A stretch of DNA of 64,000 nucleotides, taken from positions 1-64,000 of the forward strand of contig JAKEEU010000329.1 in NCBI GenBank assembly GCA_022616415.1, read 5' to 3'. This stretch comes from Candidatus Zhuqueibacterota bacterium. GTDB lineage: Bacteria; Zhuqueibacterota; Zhuqueibacteria; Zhuqueibacterales; Zhuqueibacteraceae. A model generated the notes under the pieces. That model searched no databases. It was given only the letters and a program-made list of their open reading frames with translations, and was not told the DNA's origin. Below, in pieces: positions 45,540 to 54,958 of the stretch (its first letter is position 1; every line of letters begins with the position of its first letter). Made by a program: the position numbers and the translations under genes.

Positions 45540-47519
45540 ATGAAAAAACCAACCATCATCTTCACATTTTTGGTTTTCGCCGCGCTGCTGCCGCAGCTTG
45601 CGGCGGCCGGAGACGATTTCGTCTGGGAAAAGATTGCCGACAAAGATTGGCAGGTCGCGCCGGACAGCGCCAGGGGCATTCGCAGCGCCGTCATGCTCTT
45701 TGAGAAAATCACCGCCGACGATCACGATTTGCTCAACGAAAAATGTTACCTGACGATTTACCGGCGCATCAAAATCTTCAACGCCGAGGGCCGCAAATGG
45801 GGCGATTTCAGCGTGCCCTATCTCAAAAAGAAGCAGAAGATCGAAATGATTCGCGGCCGCACCGTGCTGCCCGACGGCCGGGAGTTTCCGCTGCTGGAAA
45901 CGCAGATTTTTGAAAAGGAAATTCTCAAAGCCGAGGGCGTCAAAATCAAGCAGAAATCGTTTTCGCTGCCCGGAATTGCCGATGGCTGCATCGTCGAATA
46001 CGCCGTTAAATATCGCATGCCAAGCCCATACAGCGTTTGGATCATTCAAAAAGAAATCCCTCTCCTTGACGGTGAATATCGCTGGCTGTTTTATAACGGC
46101 AAGGGTTGGCCCTCCGGCTTCTATCAGCTTTTGGGGAACATGCTCACCCCGAACTACCTGTGGCTCAATACCACGCAAAAATACATCGCCGAACAGCGGC
46201 CTTCGATCAAGGAGCCAACGGAAGTCTTTTTCGCCGTCAACAACGTTCCGGCCTTTGACGCCGAACCGCATACGTTACCGGACGTCGCCCTGCAAGCCCA
46301 ACTGCGTTGTTATTACGGCAGCCCGACGACGGCGGCGGCTTTTTGGGGACAAATGTCACAAACCCTGGCGTCGTCGCTCGAGAAATATACACGCAACAAC
46401 AAGCGCGGCCGCGAAGTGGCGGCGTCTTTCACGGAGAACAAGACTAAAGATGGCAAAATCGCGGCCGCCTACAACTGGCTGCAAAGCAATGTCCGGAATG
46501 TCAATTATCTCGCCGAAGACAACAACGAAGAGTTTAAGGACAATAAATCTGTCGACGAAACGCTCAAGCGCGGCTACGGCACTCGGGAAGACATCAACTT
46601 CGTTTTCTACGATATGCTGCGCGAGATGAACATCGACGCCAAGATCGCGTATGTGGTCGACCGTGACGAGAACCTGTTTGCGCCCGATGCCAAATATTGG
46701 CAGTTCGACCGCTCGCTGGTGGCCGTGCCCAACTCGAACGGCCAGTATAACTTCTATTCGCCGGGGACTTTGCACCTGCCTCTAACACAAGTCCCGTGGT
46801 TCAACGAAGGCATCCGCGCCTTCGTCGTCGGCAGCATGACGGAGCAATTTTTCCCGGTGCCGTTCTCCTCCGCAGATTTGAATCGGACCCGGCGCATGCT
46901 CACGCTTCAGCTTCAAGACGAGTCGAAGGTGCACGGCAAGCTGACCGAGCAGCGCTTCGGCCACGGCAGCCGTTCGCTGCGGGTGGTGCTGGCGCAAACG
47001 CCTGCAAGCTCGCAGTGCGATAAGCTGCAAGAAGAACTGGAGAACGTTCTCTCCAAAGCCCAGCTCGACTCGATTTCGGCAACGGGAACGGACGGAACGG
47101 ATAGACCCTTGATACTGAATTGCAACCTGAAAATGGATATGAACGCCCAACCCCTGGGAACAACACGACTGCTCGTGCGTCCATTCAGCTTATTCAAGCC
47201 GGACTCGAACGCATTTCAAGCCAATACTCGCCGCTATGCAATAATGTTCGATTATGCCCACGAGCTGGTGGAGACGATGCAGATTGACTTGCCCGAGAAT
47301 TGGAAAATCGACGCCCTGCCAGCCGATTCTTCGTTTAGCAACAAAGCCGGCGAATGCCAGCTCAGTTTCCAAAACTTCGGCAAGACCTTGTCAGCGCAGC
47401 GCATGTTCCGGCTGAATCGGCCGTTTTGGCAGGCATCCGACTACGCCGACGTAAAGACGTTGTTCCAAGCCAGGCTAACCATGGGAGCGCTGGCAGTCGT
47501 GCTCAGAAAACCGGAATAA
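45540..47519 (+). CDS. DUF3857/transglutaminase-like protein lacking the catalytic cysteine
   Basis: A 659-residue exported protein (signal sequence MKKPTIIFTFLVFAALLPQLAAAG) with the same DUF3857 plus transglutaminase-like layout as its neighbour: GRTVLPDGREFPL near 110 and NWLQSNVRNVNY near 320. The active-site segment reads KRGYGTREDINFVFYDMLR, where the usual YGDC is replaced by YGTR, so the catalytic Cys position is Arg349. The His and Asp motifs are also not recognisable. It is therefore probably a non-enzymatic binding protein. The pair may be a duplication with loss of activity in one copy. Below the stop, iterated ACGTAAA words (47520-47550) form half of a word-repeat element. Confidence 0.82.
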   Translation: MKKPTIIFTFLVFAALLPQLAAAGDDFVWEKIADKDWQVAPDSARGIRSAVMLFEKITADDHDLLNEKCYLTIYRRIKIFNAEGRKWGDFSVPYLKKKQKIEMIRGRTVLPDGREFPLLETQIFEKEILKAEGVKIKQKSFSLPGIADGCIVEYAVKYRMPSPYSVWIIQKEIPLLDGEYRWLFYNGKGWPSGFYQLLGNMLTPNYLWLNTTQKYIAEQRPSIKEPTEVFFAVNNVPAFDAEPHTLPDVALQAQLRCYYGSPTTAAAFWGQMSQTLASSLEKYTRNNKRGREVAASFTENKTKDGKIAAAYNWLQSNVRNVNYLAEDNNEEFKDNKSVDETLKRGYGTREDINFVFYDMLREMNIDAKIAYVVDRDENLFAPDAKYWQFDRSLVAVPNSNGQYNFYSPGTLHLPLTQVPWFNEGIRAFVVGSMTEQFFPVPFSSADLNRTRRMLTLQLQDESKVHGKLTEQRFGHGSRSLRVVLAQTPASSQCDKLQEELENVLSKAQLDSISATGTDGTDRPLILNCNLKMDMNAQPLGTTRLLVRPFSLFKPDSNAFQANTRRYAIMFDYAHELVETMQIDLPENWKIDALPADSSFSNKAGECQLSFQNFGKTLSAQRMFRLNRPFWQASDYADVKTLFQARLTMGALAVVLRKPE

Positions 47520-47552
47520 AACGTAAAGCGTAAATGTAAAACGTAAGGTGTT

Positions 47553-48427
47553 TTACTTCATCTTCTTCGCATTATCATCCGGATTACGATCAATCAGCTT
47601 TGCATAGGGATCGATGCCCGCTTCCACCGGCAATTCATCCACAACGATTTCAAAAGCCGTCTCCGGCTGGTTGATTTTGTGCTTCTTCAAATACAACTCT
47701 TTTTCATCCTTGCCCAGCACGCCGATATCGATCCAATCGTCAATGGGAATCTCCGTCTCAACGCCGAGTGTGTCAGCGCGCAGCTTTTTGGCTTTGACGG
47801 TTAACGCCACTTTGTATTTGCCTTCCGGCGTTTGCGTGTAGCTCGCCTTCTCGGCTTTATTCTCGTAAAGCGTGATGGTTTCAAACATATCCGTCAAAAT
47901 GTATTGCAGCGAATCCGGCGTCGCCTCGCGGATATAGCTCAAAAATTCGAGCGAGGTGGTGTAAGGCGGCTCTTGATACGCCACCGTTTTGATGTATTTC
48001 GCCAATGCCGCGTTCAGCGCCTCTTCACCGATGTAATCCCGCAGCGCATACATGACGACACTGCCTTTGTTGTAGTGAATATACGGCTGGTTTTCATTCA
48101 AAATCAGCGGCTGCTCTTTGAGCAACTCGCTGCCGCGGCTGCGCAGATAGCGATCCAGTAGGTATTGTCTTCGTAGTCGCGGACGATCGCCGTCGCCATG
48201 AATGCAGTGATGACGAACACGCCAATGGCACTCATCGTGATCAGCATTTGCATGATGACGAACGGCGAATTTTTATTGACGTTGCCGATGGCGCCGCCGA
48301 CTTGCACGGCATCGGTCGATGCCGCCAAAAACGTCATCGCGAAGAAGACGAGAAAAAAGATGTAAGCCATCGGCCGCTTCAGCCGCAGCTTCAGTTCGAA
48401 AAGAAAAATCTCTTTGAACATGGGCAA
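47553..48427 (-). pseudogene. ABC permease/M1-aminopeptidase gene collapsed by a large internal deletion
   Basis: The 5' piece (48427 down to about 48165) encodes the start of an ABC-2 permease: MPMFKEIFLFELKLRLKRPM, a membrane helix, then ATAIVRDYEDN. After about 48160 that frame turns to nonsense, and another frame takes over with LDRYLRSRGSELLKE, then PYIHYNKGSVVMYALRDYIG, the C-terminal part of an M1-type aminopeptidase, running to 47553. Permease/M1-peptidase fusions are normally about 1,100-1,200 residues, so roughly 900 codons are missing and the frame is shifted at the junction. The intact ABC ATPase at 48702 would have been its partner. Confidence 0.8.
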
Positions 48428-48590
48428 AACTCCCTCCGTTGCCGAAATTTTCGTTGCTACTGATGAGTTCCTGCGACGTTATGAGAACAACCAAATGGAA
48501 AAGACATTGGAATATGCGGAATGGGTTGGCGAACAATGCCTGTTAAAGCGCTTAAAAGAAAAAGCAAAAATCAGGTCGCCCAACGGATAG
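48420..48590 (+). CDS. Possible small ORF (56 aa), unknown function
   Basis: A short open frame from ATG 48420 reads like a charged helical peptide (EIFVATDEFLRRYENNQMEK...EWVGEQCLLKRLKEKAK) and ends in SPNG encoded by palindrome D. It overlaps the 5' end of the minus-strand permease pseudogene by eight bases. No family was recognised. It may be a real small protein or a fragment. Confidence 0.3.
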   Translation: MGKTPSVAEIFVATDEFLRRYENNQMEKTLEYAEWVGEQCLLKRLKEKAKIRSPNG

Positions 48591-48639
48591 ATGAACCCAA
48601 CTGTAAAGCTTTTTCCGTTGGGTTCATCTATCCGTTGGG
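48579..48639. repeat. Word-repeat palindrome (CCAACGGAT family), copy D
   Basis: Outer arms CCCAACGGATAGATGAACCC (from 48579) and the complement (to 48639) pair perfectly over about 20 bases. The inner word is CCAACTG on the left and CCGTTGG on the right. The loop is short and T-rich. It separates the permease pseudogene from the ABC ATPase gene. Confidence 0.8.
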
Positions 48640-48701
48640 GCAATTGTTTTTTTAATCTATTTTGTTTTACGAGTCATCTTTCATATTGAAAAGTTGATCT
48701 C

Positions 48702-49571
48702 TTACGCCTTCGCCAGCGTCGAAAAATACACATCATCCAATCCCGCTTCAACCGCTTCAAACGTGCCATCCGGCTGCGTTTCGCTGAATACGTGAATAAC
48801 TGTTTTCCCTGCAAACAGCCTGGTTGAAATGACTTTGAATCGGCTTTGACAATCCGCCAGCTCGCGCTTGTCAATCGTTTTCTTCCAGATTTTTCCCTGC
48901 AAATCGTGGATCACTTTCAACGGCTCGCCGGTGAGCAAAACCTCGCCCTCCGAGATGATGGCCATGTGGCTGCACAAATCGCTGACGTCGTCCACGATGT
49001 GTGTCGAGAGAATGACGACGATGTTCTCACCGATCGCACTCAATAAATTGTGAAAGCGATTGCGCTCCGCCGGATCGAGGCCGGCGGTTGGCTCGTCCAC
49101 GATGATCAGCTTGGGATTTCCGAGTAGCGCCTGCGCGATGCCGAAACGCTGCTTCATGCCGCCGGAAAACGTGCCCAAATTTTTCTTGCGCACATCGTCG
49201 AGATTGGTCTGGTGCAGCAGCGCGTCGACCAGCTCCTTTCTCTGCTTGGCGTTGGTGATGCCTTTCAACACCGCGAGATGGTCGAGCATCATCTCGGCTG
49301 AGACTTTGGGGTAAACACCGAACTCCTGCGGTAGATAGCCCAGAATTTTTCTCACTTCATCTTTTTGTTTGACGACGTCCAGACTGTCGAGAAAAATGCT
49401 GCCCGCGTCCGGCTCTTGCAGCGTGGCAATGGTGCGCATGAGCGTGGATTTGCCGGCGCCGTTCGGCCCGAGCAAGCCAAACATGCCCGTCGGGATGGAC
49501 AACGCCACGTTCTTCAGCGCCTGCACGCCGTTGGGGTAGGTTTTGGAGAGGTTGCTAATGGACAAAATCAT
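48702..49571 (-). CDS. ABC transporter ATP-binding protein
   Basis: A 289-residue ABC ATPase with Walker A GPNGAGKST (about 36-44), Q-loop LGYLPQEFG, signature FSGGMKQR, Walker B LIIVDEPTAGLDP and switch His in LSTHIVDD. It resembles the ATPases that pair with ABC-2 permease/M1-peptidase fusions in Bacteroidetes-related bacteria. The only adjacent permease is the collapsed gene at 47553-48427, so this ATPase is probably orphaned or works with a partner elsewhere (an ABC-2 permease lies at 63138). Its frame is intact, which suggests the deletion next door is recent or the ATPase retains a use. Confidence 0.92.
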   Translation of the reverse strand: MILSISNLSKTYPNGVQALKNVALSIPTGMFGLLGPNGAGKSTLMRTIATLQEPDAGSIFLDSLDVVKQKDEVRKILGYLPQEFGVYPKVSAEMMLDHLAVLKGITNAKQRKELVDALLHQTNLDDVRKKNLGTFSGGMKQRFGIAQALLGNPKLIIVDEPTAGLDPAERNRFHNLLSAIGENIVVILSTHIVDDVSDLCSHMAIISEGEVLLTGEPLKVIHDLQGKIWKKTIDKRELADCQSRFKVISTRLFAGKTVIHVFSETQPDGTFEAVEAGLDDVYFSTLAKA

Positions 49572-49858
49572 GTTGAATTTTCTCCCTGTTTGTTCATTCA
49601 GTTTTGACAGGCTTTATGGCGACGATGTTTCATGAAGTTGGATTTTTTCAGTACGCTTGATGATAATAAGCGTCTTTTTAAAGAAGATTTGTGGCGGGAT
49701 TATACTGCTGGAAGGTAAAATACTAGATGATTTTCGAATGGATAAATTCGCAGATTGGATGGAATACACCATATATGGACTTGCGTCATTCGATCTACGC
49801 AGCGCTTCTTACATCCGCGTACACGTCCGGCTTCGATTATATTCCAATAGAATGGCTA
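49572..49858. other. Intergenic region
   Basis: AT-rich sequence between the ABC ATPase start and the toxin gene end. Open frames on the plus strand here are antisense to the toxin or short, with no recognisable domain. Confidence 0.45.
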
Positions 49859-50161
49859 TTAAAACAAATCTTTATGAGTCCCAATGCGCTCAAGGATCAA
49901 CATATCATCTTCGATTTTGTATATCAAAAGGAAATCCGCTTCAATATGACATTCTCGATATTCTGACCATTCCCTCGCCAAGGTGTGATCCTTGTAATTA
50001 CCGGACAGAGTTTTGCCCTTAGCCAACAATTCGATAACTTTTTTGAGGCCATTGAGAGATTTGCCCCGCTTCTTCATTCGCTGAACGTCTTCACGGAAAT
50101 GGGAGCCTTCCTTGATCTTTAAAACACTTGCACCACGAATTTTACCGAGCTTGAGGCGCAT
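49859..50161 (-). CDS. YafQ/RelE-type toxin
   Basis: A 100-residue basic protein of the RelE/YafQ mRNA-interferase family, which cleaves mRNA on the ribosome. Family features are FREDVQRMKKRGKSL near the N-terminus, LLAKGKTLSGNYKDHTL, REWSEYRECHIEADFLLIYKI and a closing RIGTHKDLF. His and Asp/Glu residues of the DinJ-YafQ subgroup are present. The start is ATG 50161, whose A is the last base of the antitoxin stop (TAATG), giving tight translational coupling. The N-terminal 15-residue extension before LKIKEG is slightly longer than usual. Confidence 0.87.
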   Translation of the reverse strand: MRLKLGKIRGASVLKIKEGSHFREDVQRMKKRGKSLNGLKKVIELLAKGKTLSGNYKDHTLAREWSEYRECHIEADFLLIYKIEDDMLILERIGTHKDLF

Positions 50162-50427
50162 TACCATTTATCCATTTCTTCAAAAAGTTCTTCGGGAGAA
50201 TTATAGGTCTTCAGTCCATCCTTATTGCTCTCTGTCTGTCTAAATGCACGAATCGTTTCTTCGTTCGGGATTTTTACATCGAATGGAAATCCATTTTGCA
50301 AGACGACTTGGCGAAGAAAGATATTTACCGCCTCACTGATAGAAACACCAAGCCTTTTCAAGATTTTTTCGGCTTCATCCCTCAATTGGCTTTCCAATTG
50401 AATGTTTATTTGTGCGTCTTTGGACAT
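50161..50427 (-). CDS. RelB/DinJ-family antitoxin
   Basis: An 88-residue antitoxin. The N-terminal ribbon-helix-helix region (MSKDAQINIQLESQLRDEAEKILKRLGVSISEAVNIFLRQV in short segments) matches RelB/DinJ. The C-terminus (about 60-88, acidic, SPEELFEEMDKW) would wrap the toxin. It precedes and overlaps the toxin by one base and has a good GGAG site upstream. It is expected to repress its own operon through the N-terminal domain. Confidence 0.88.
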   Translation of the reverse strand: MSKDAQINIQLESQLRDEAEKILKRLGVSISEAVNIFLRQVVLQNGFPFDVKIPNEETIRAFRQTESNKDGLKTYNSPEELFEEMDKW

Positions 50428-50569
50428 GGTTGATTCTCCTATTTCTACAACAAATTTAACTTATTTAGCGAAAAACGCAACCTTTTTTTGCGATTCAAAC
50501 GAGGCCTTGAACCTTTTACAAACTGGCGTGTATTAAGATAGGAAAATAAACATCAGGAGAGATTTCGAT

Positions 50570-51862
50570 ATGAAATCAATCAAATATCTTTTGTCGGGAA
50601 TACTTCTCGTTGTTCCCATTCTTGTCCATGTTTTACTCTTCGCCCAAGCGGAGAGAACCAAGCCGGAAAAAGTTCATTATTACGCCCAAAAGATGATGCC
50701 ACGAGAATGGTACGCGCAGCAAGCCGAGCTTTGGAAAATCGAAGCCGGCAAAGACTCCAAGAATGGCGAAGCTTGGCGCAATTATTATTTGGCGACCGAA
50801 TATGCCAATCGGGATGGCGATCCTGCGGCGAGTGGGGCCAAACTGGCCCAAATTCTCAATGACATGCAGGCTGCCATCATGGGAAATGCGCTGCCGGACT
50901 CGTACAAATATCTCGCTGCCGAGAAGCAAGAAAGCCGCTTGCAAAAGGCCTTTTTCTCGGAAGCGGGACCGACGAGCTTGGCGAAATCAATACCTGGCTT
51001 GTATGAGTTTCTCATTTTAAAATACCGGCACGACGACGGGAATATTGCCATGCTCGAAGGCGCTTATCAGCTCCGTCCGGATGATCCCCAAACCTACGAC
51101 GACCTGATCGTCCATTATGAAACGATGGGCAACGAAGCCAAAGCCAAAGAGTTTTGCGAGCGGCTTTATCAGAGCCAATATCTCGCGACCGGCTTGCTCG
51201 AATACAATTACAATGTTTTGATGTCAACCGAGAAAAACGCCCTTTTGTTCACGAACGGCGACAACGATACTTTTCCGATTTGGCTGCTCCAACGCGCCAA
51301 AGGCATCCGTCCGGATGTGACAGTTCTCAATGTACACATGATTGGCGAGCAAAACTATCTCAAAAGATTGCTGAAGACAAAGAATGTCGAAGTCGACTTG
51401 GAAAAGTTGCCCGACAAGGATGTTTACCGCTGCATCCCCGAGCTTGGCAAAGCGATCGCAGCGGCAAATCCGGCGGTTCCGGTCTATTTCGCTTTGACTT
51501 TGGAGGGGGCGCACACGAAAGGGTTGGCGAACAATCTTTATGTCACCGGCCTGGCCTCGCGCTACAGTTCCAAGCGCATCGATAACCTCGCCATGTTGCG
51601 AGAAAATGTTGAAGCCAACTTTCGGCTGGATTATTTGAAATTTGATTGGTATAGTGAAAATCATGTTTCAACCCCGTCCATTGGCGAAACGCTCAATACG
51701 AACTATGTCGCGCCGTTCATGATGCTGGCCGAGCACTGTGAAAAGATTGGAGAGCACAAAAAAGCCGAGTATTGGAAAAACTTTGCACTCGACATTGCCA
51801 GAGCGGCGGGCGACCAGGCATTAATCGAGCATCTCAAGAATAGAAAACCGGCTATGCAGTAA
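50570..51862 (+). CDS. Membrane-anchored TPR-like protein with DUF2723-type C-terminal motif
   Basis: A 430-residue protein with one N-terminal membrane helix or signal (about 5-25). Helical TPR-like segments follow (for example MLEGAYQLRPDDPQTYDDLIVHYETMGNEAKAKE in parts). It contains LLFTNGDNDTFPIWLLQ and RPDVTVLNVHMIGEQNYLKRLL, which closely match the C-terminal part of DUF2723 (protein O-mannosyl-transferase-like) membrane proteins, but the multi-helix catalytic part is missing. It may be a stand-alone partner or a shortened relative. AGGAGAG ahead of ATG 50570 supports the start. It lies 24 bp before a MacB/FtsX-type permease, so the two may be co-expressed. Confidence 0.7.
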   Translation: MKSIKYLLSGILLVVPILVHVLLFAQAERTKPEKVHYYAQKMMPREWYAQQAELWKIEAGKDSKNGEAWRNYYLATEYANRDGDPAASGAKLAQILNDMQAAIMGNALPDSYKYLAAEKQESRLQKAFFSEAGPTSLAKSIPGLYEFLILKYRHDDGNIAMLEGAYQLRPDDPQTYDDLIVHYETMGNEAKAKEFCERLYQSQYLATGLLEYNYNVLMSTEKNALLFTNGDNDTFPIWLLQRAKGIRPDVTVLNVHMIGEQNYLKRLLKTKNVEVDLEKLPDKDVYRCIPELGKAIAAANPAVPVYFALTLEGAHTKGLANNLYVTGLASRYSSKRIDNLAMLRENVEANFRLDYLKFDWYSENHVSTPSIGETLNTNYVAPFMMLAEHCEKIGEHKKAEYWKNFALDIARAAGDQALIEHLKNRKPAMQ

Positions 51863-51886
51863 GCTTGCCCAATGAAGAGAGCAGTC

Positions 51887-54295
51887 ATGTTTAAACACTA
51901 TCTGACTATTGCTTGGCGCAATCTGCGCAAATACAAAGGCCATGCTTTGATCAACGTGATCGGCCTTGCCATTGGCATCGCATGCAGCATTCTCATTCTG
52001 GCATTTGTGCGCCATGAATGGTCGATTAACCGGAACTTTTCAAACGCAAAACAAATCTTTCGAGTGACCAGAATTTGGCAGCAAGAACCCAACATGGTCA
52101 CGCCACCAACGATTGCGCCGCTCATGTTGGAAAATTACCCTGAGATCGTTCGTGCCAATCGGTTTACGGGAGGCTGGGTCATTGTAAACGCAGGTGAAAA
52201 TAGTTTTCGCGATCGCATGTGGATTACAGACAGTACTTTTTTTGTCATATTTGATTTCCCTTTTCTTTATGGCAATCCGCAAGCCGCACTCAACAATCCG
52301 AATTCAGTGGTCTTGACGGAAAGGCTGGCGCAAAAATATTTTGGTAAAACGGAAGTACTTGGCCAAACCATCAAATTCCAACTCTGGGATGGTCAGGGAC
52401 GTCGTGATTACAAGATCACCGGCGTTCTGAAGAATTTACCCTATAATTCAGTTACCTGCCTGGGCGACGATCCAAAAACCGAATTGTTCATACCAATGGT
52501 GAATGCGGGGGATTTCTATAGCAAAGAATGGTTGACTCAATGGGGTAACTTCAGTTTTATCACATATGTTCAGCTTAAGGATGTCTCGCAAGCGAAATCC
52601 GTGCAGCAAAAGCTACCAGCTTTGCTTGATAAGCATTGTCCGCCTGAAATACGTACCAATTTAGCATTGAAATTGGACTCGCTTGCCGAACTCCACTTGA
52701 CTGACAATAATAAAGCGGTATTAAAAGTTATTAACGGACTGCTCTTTCTTATGTTTTTGATCATCATGATGGCAAGCATAAATTTTATGAATCTATCCAC
52801 CGCCCGCTCTGTTTTGCGTGCCAAAGAAATTGGAGTGAGGAAAGTGCTTGGCAGCGTGAGAAAACAATTGCTGTGGCAGTTCATGAGCGAGGCAATTTTG
52901 TTGAGTTTCGTGGCTTTGCTTTTCGGCATGTTGCTGGCCGAGTCATGCTTGGGTGAATTCAAAGCGTTCTTTGGCAGAGACCTGATCTTGGATTATGGCA
53001 AAAACCTCTACACGTTACTTGCGTTGATTGGCTTGGCTCTTTTTGTGGGAATTGTTTCCGGCAGCTATCCCGCTTTCTTTCTCTCTTCGCTCAATCCTGT
53101 GCTTGCGCTGAAAGGCGGAGTGAAGTCCAGAAAAGCACAACTTTATATCCGCAGATTCCTGGTTATTGCCCAATTTGCGCTGGCTATCGTTTTCGCGATT
53201 GCGGCTCATATCACTTCCAAGCAATTGCATTTCATCTTACATCGTGACTTAGGATTTAACAAAGAGAGTGTGCTTGTCATTGCTTCTGTGCCACGAGAAT
53301 GGAATTTGGCAGGCGTTAAAAAACTGGAGGTGATTAAACGTGAACTCATGGCAGATCCGGAAGTCTTGGCGACATCCATTTCTTTTGAAGTACCGGGGGG
53401 CGAAGGCTTTCGAGAAGCACCTTTAAGAAGGACCTTACGTTGGTCAAATGGAAATGAAGAGCGCTCAGTGCCTTCAGCAGATTGCAGAGTTGACGAATCA
53501 TATATCGATGTATTCGATTTACAGCTTGTTGAGGGTAGATTTTTTTCGCAGGCTTTTTTTCATACTGATACGGCCAATTCAATTGTGCTGAACCAAGCCG
53601 CCGTCAAGGCCTTTGGGTGGGAGAGCGCAGAAGGAAAAACTATCAAAATTGAAGATTACACGTTCAAAGTTATTGGAGTGGTAAAGGATTTTCATCACGC
53701 TTCCTTGTATAATTCGATCAAACCGATGACATTCTTCTATGTCTACGCTTGGCCATATTATCGCCTTCTGTCAGTGAAATTTCGATCGAATAATTTAGCG
53801 GAAACTATATCCAATATTGAAAAGACCTGGAAGAGAATTTATCCCGAGGCCCCATTCGAGTACTCTCTGATGACCGATCTCATTGAAGTCAATTATAAGG
53901 ATGTTATACGACAGATAAAGATCACCGGCATTGCCTCTTTGTTGGCGATCTCCATAGCCTGCTTGGGCCTATTAGGACTCGCTTCATTCACGGCAGAACG
54001 CCGCATCAAGGAAATCGGCATTCGTAAGGTGCTTGGCGCGTCGGTGACCAATATTCTTAGCTTGCTCTCGCAAGAATTTGTCAAACTTTTACTGCTGGCC
54101 AATCTCATTGCGTGGCCACTTGCTTATTTTTTCATGAATAAATGGCTGCAAGATTGGGCCTATCGCATCAAGATCGACGCTGGGATGTTCCTTTTACCTG
54201 GAGCACTATCGCTCGTCATTGTTTTGCTTACAGTCAGTTTCCAAGCCGTCAAAGCCGCACTGGCCAATCCGGTCAATTCCTTAAGATACGAATAA
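51887..54295 (+). CDS. MacB/FtsX-type ABC transporter permease
   Basis: An 802-residue membrane protein. A first helix (INVIGLAIGIACSILIL) opens the typical FKHYLTIAWRNLRKYKGHA start of Bacteroidetes-type MacB-like permeases. A periplasmic MacB_PCD domain runs to about 275, three helices form the first FtsX domain (with AKEIGVRKVLGSVRKQL), and a second periplasmic domain and FtsX domain close the protein (RIKEIGIRKVLGASVTNI). These proteins act as mechanotransmission permeases for export or lipoprotein release. ATG 51887, with GAGAG upstream, fits family starts better than ATG 51872. No ATPase gene is adjacent. Confidence 0.9.
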   Translation: MFKHYLTIAWRNLRKYKGHALINVIGLAIGIACSILILAFVRHEWSINRNFSNAKQIFRVTRIWQQEPNMVTPPTIAPLMLENYPEIVRANRFTGGWVIVNAGENSFRDRMWITDSTFFVIFDFPFLYGNPQAALNNPNSVVLTERLAQKYFGKTEVLGQTIKFQLWDGQGRRDYKITGVLKNLPYNSVTCLGDDPKTELFIPMVNAGDFYSKEWLTQWGNFSFITYVQLKDVSQAKSVQQKLPALLDKHCPPEIRTNLALKLDSLAELHLTDNNKAVLKVINGLLFLMFLIIMMASINFMNLSTARSVLRAKEIGVRKVLGSVRKQLLWQFMSEAILLSFVALLFGMLLAESCLGEFKAFFGRDLILDYGKNLYTLLALIGLALFVGIVSGSYPAFFLSSLNPVLALKGGVKSRKAQLYIRRFLVIAQFALAIVFAIAAHITSKQLHFILHRDLGFNKESVLVIASVPREWNLAGVKKLEVIKRELMADPEVLATSISFEVPGGEGFREAPLRRTLRWSNGNEERSVPSADCRVDESYIDVFDLQLVEGRFFSQAFFHTDTANSIVLNQAAVKAFGWESAEGKTIKIEDYTFKVIGVVKDFHHASLYNSIKPMTFFYVYAWPYYRLLSVKFRSNNLAETISNIEKTWKRIYPEAPFEYSLMTDLIEVNYKDVIRQIKITGIASLLAISIACLGLLGLASFTAERRIKEIGIRKVLGASVTNILSLLSQEFVKLLLLANLIAWPLAYFFMNKWLQDWAYRIKIDAGMFLLPGALSLVIVLLTVSFQAVKAALANPVNSLRYE

Positions 54296-54316
54296 AAATT
54301 GATCCCGATTCTATAA

Positions 54317-54958
54317 ATGCCGCTTCTCCAGAAGAAATACGATCTCTTCTCCGACGAAAGGCTGATGGAGCTGCTCCAACAAGGGGATGCCGCCGGACAG
54401 GAGGCGTTTGACGAGCTTTACGAACGGTACGGCCAGCGGATGCTATTTTATTTCCACAGAATGCTCGGCGGCGACCACGAGAAGGCGCAGGATTTTTTGC
54501 AGGAGCTTTTTCTGAAAATCGTCGAGCGGTCCTGTTTATTCAACGTCGAGCAACGTTTCCGAACTTGGATTTATACGGTGGCGCACAATATGTGCAAGAA
54601 CGAATACCGGCATATAAAAATCAGCAAGATTATCGAGCCGGCGACGGATTTGGAAGCCATTGCACCGGCCATCGTAGATGAAGAAGAAAAGATGGAAAAT
54701 GCGCTTGATTGGAAACGATTTCGCGCCGCTTTGTTTCAGGAATTGGCAAAACTCGACGAGAGTCACCGCGCCACTTTTCTTCTGCGGCATCAAGACGGTT
54801 TTTCCATCAAAGAAATCAGCGAAGTTTTGGGCTGCTCGGAAGGAACGACGAAATCACGGCTTTTCTATACCGCCAGGAAATTGGCAGTGCAATTAAGCGC
54901 TTTTCACCCTAAAGCGGACAAGCCGCAATTCCAAAAATTAACCGCGAATATACGCTAA
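54317..54958 (+). CDS. ECF-type RNA polymerase sigma factor
   Basis: A 213-residue sigma-70-family factor. Region 2 (about 25-95) includes FDELYERYGQRMLFYFHRM, DFLQELFLKI and the -10 recognition segment RFRTWIYTVAHNMCKNEYR. Region 4 (about 140-195) includes LDESHRATFLLRHQDGFSIKEIS and GCSEGTTKSRLFYTARKL. It is paired with the anti-sigma factor at 55141. The last codons and TAA stop are formed by a palindromic element, so the LTANIR end may be an altered C-terminus. No ribosome site is obvious; the gene begins 21 bases after the permease stop. Confidence 0.92.
   Translation: MPLLQKKYDLFSDERLMELLQQGDAAGQEAFDELYERYGQRMLFYFHRMLGGDHEKAQDFLQELFLKIVERSCLFNVEQRFRTWIYTVAHNMCKNEYRHIKISKIIEPATDLEAIAPAIVDEEEKMENALDWKRFRAALFQELAKLDESHRATFLLRHQDGFSIKEISEVLGCSEGTTKSRLFYTARKLAVQLSAFHPKADKPQFQKLTANIR

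Noticed and set aside
49657-50022. Plus-strand open frame opposite the YafQ-like toxin
   Set aside because: Half of it is antisense to the toxin gene, and the rest has no recognisable content.
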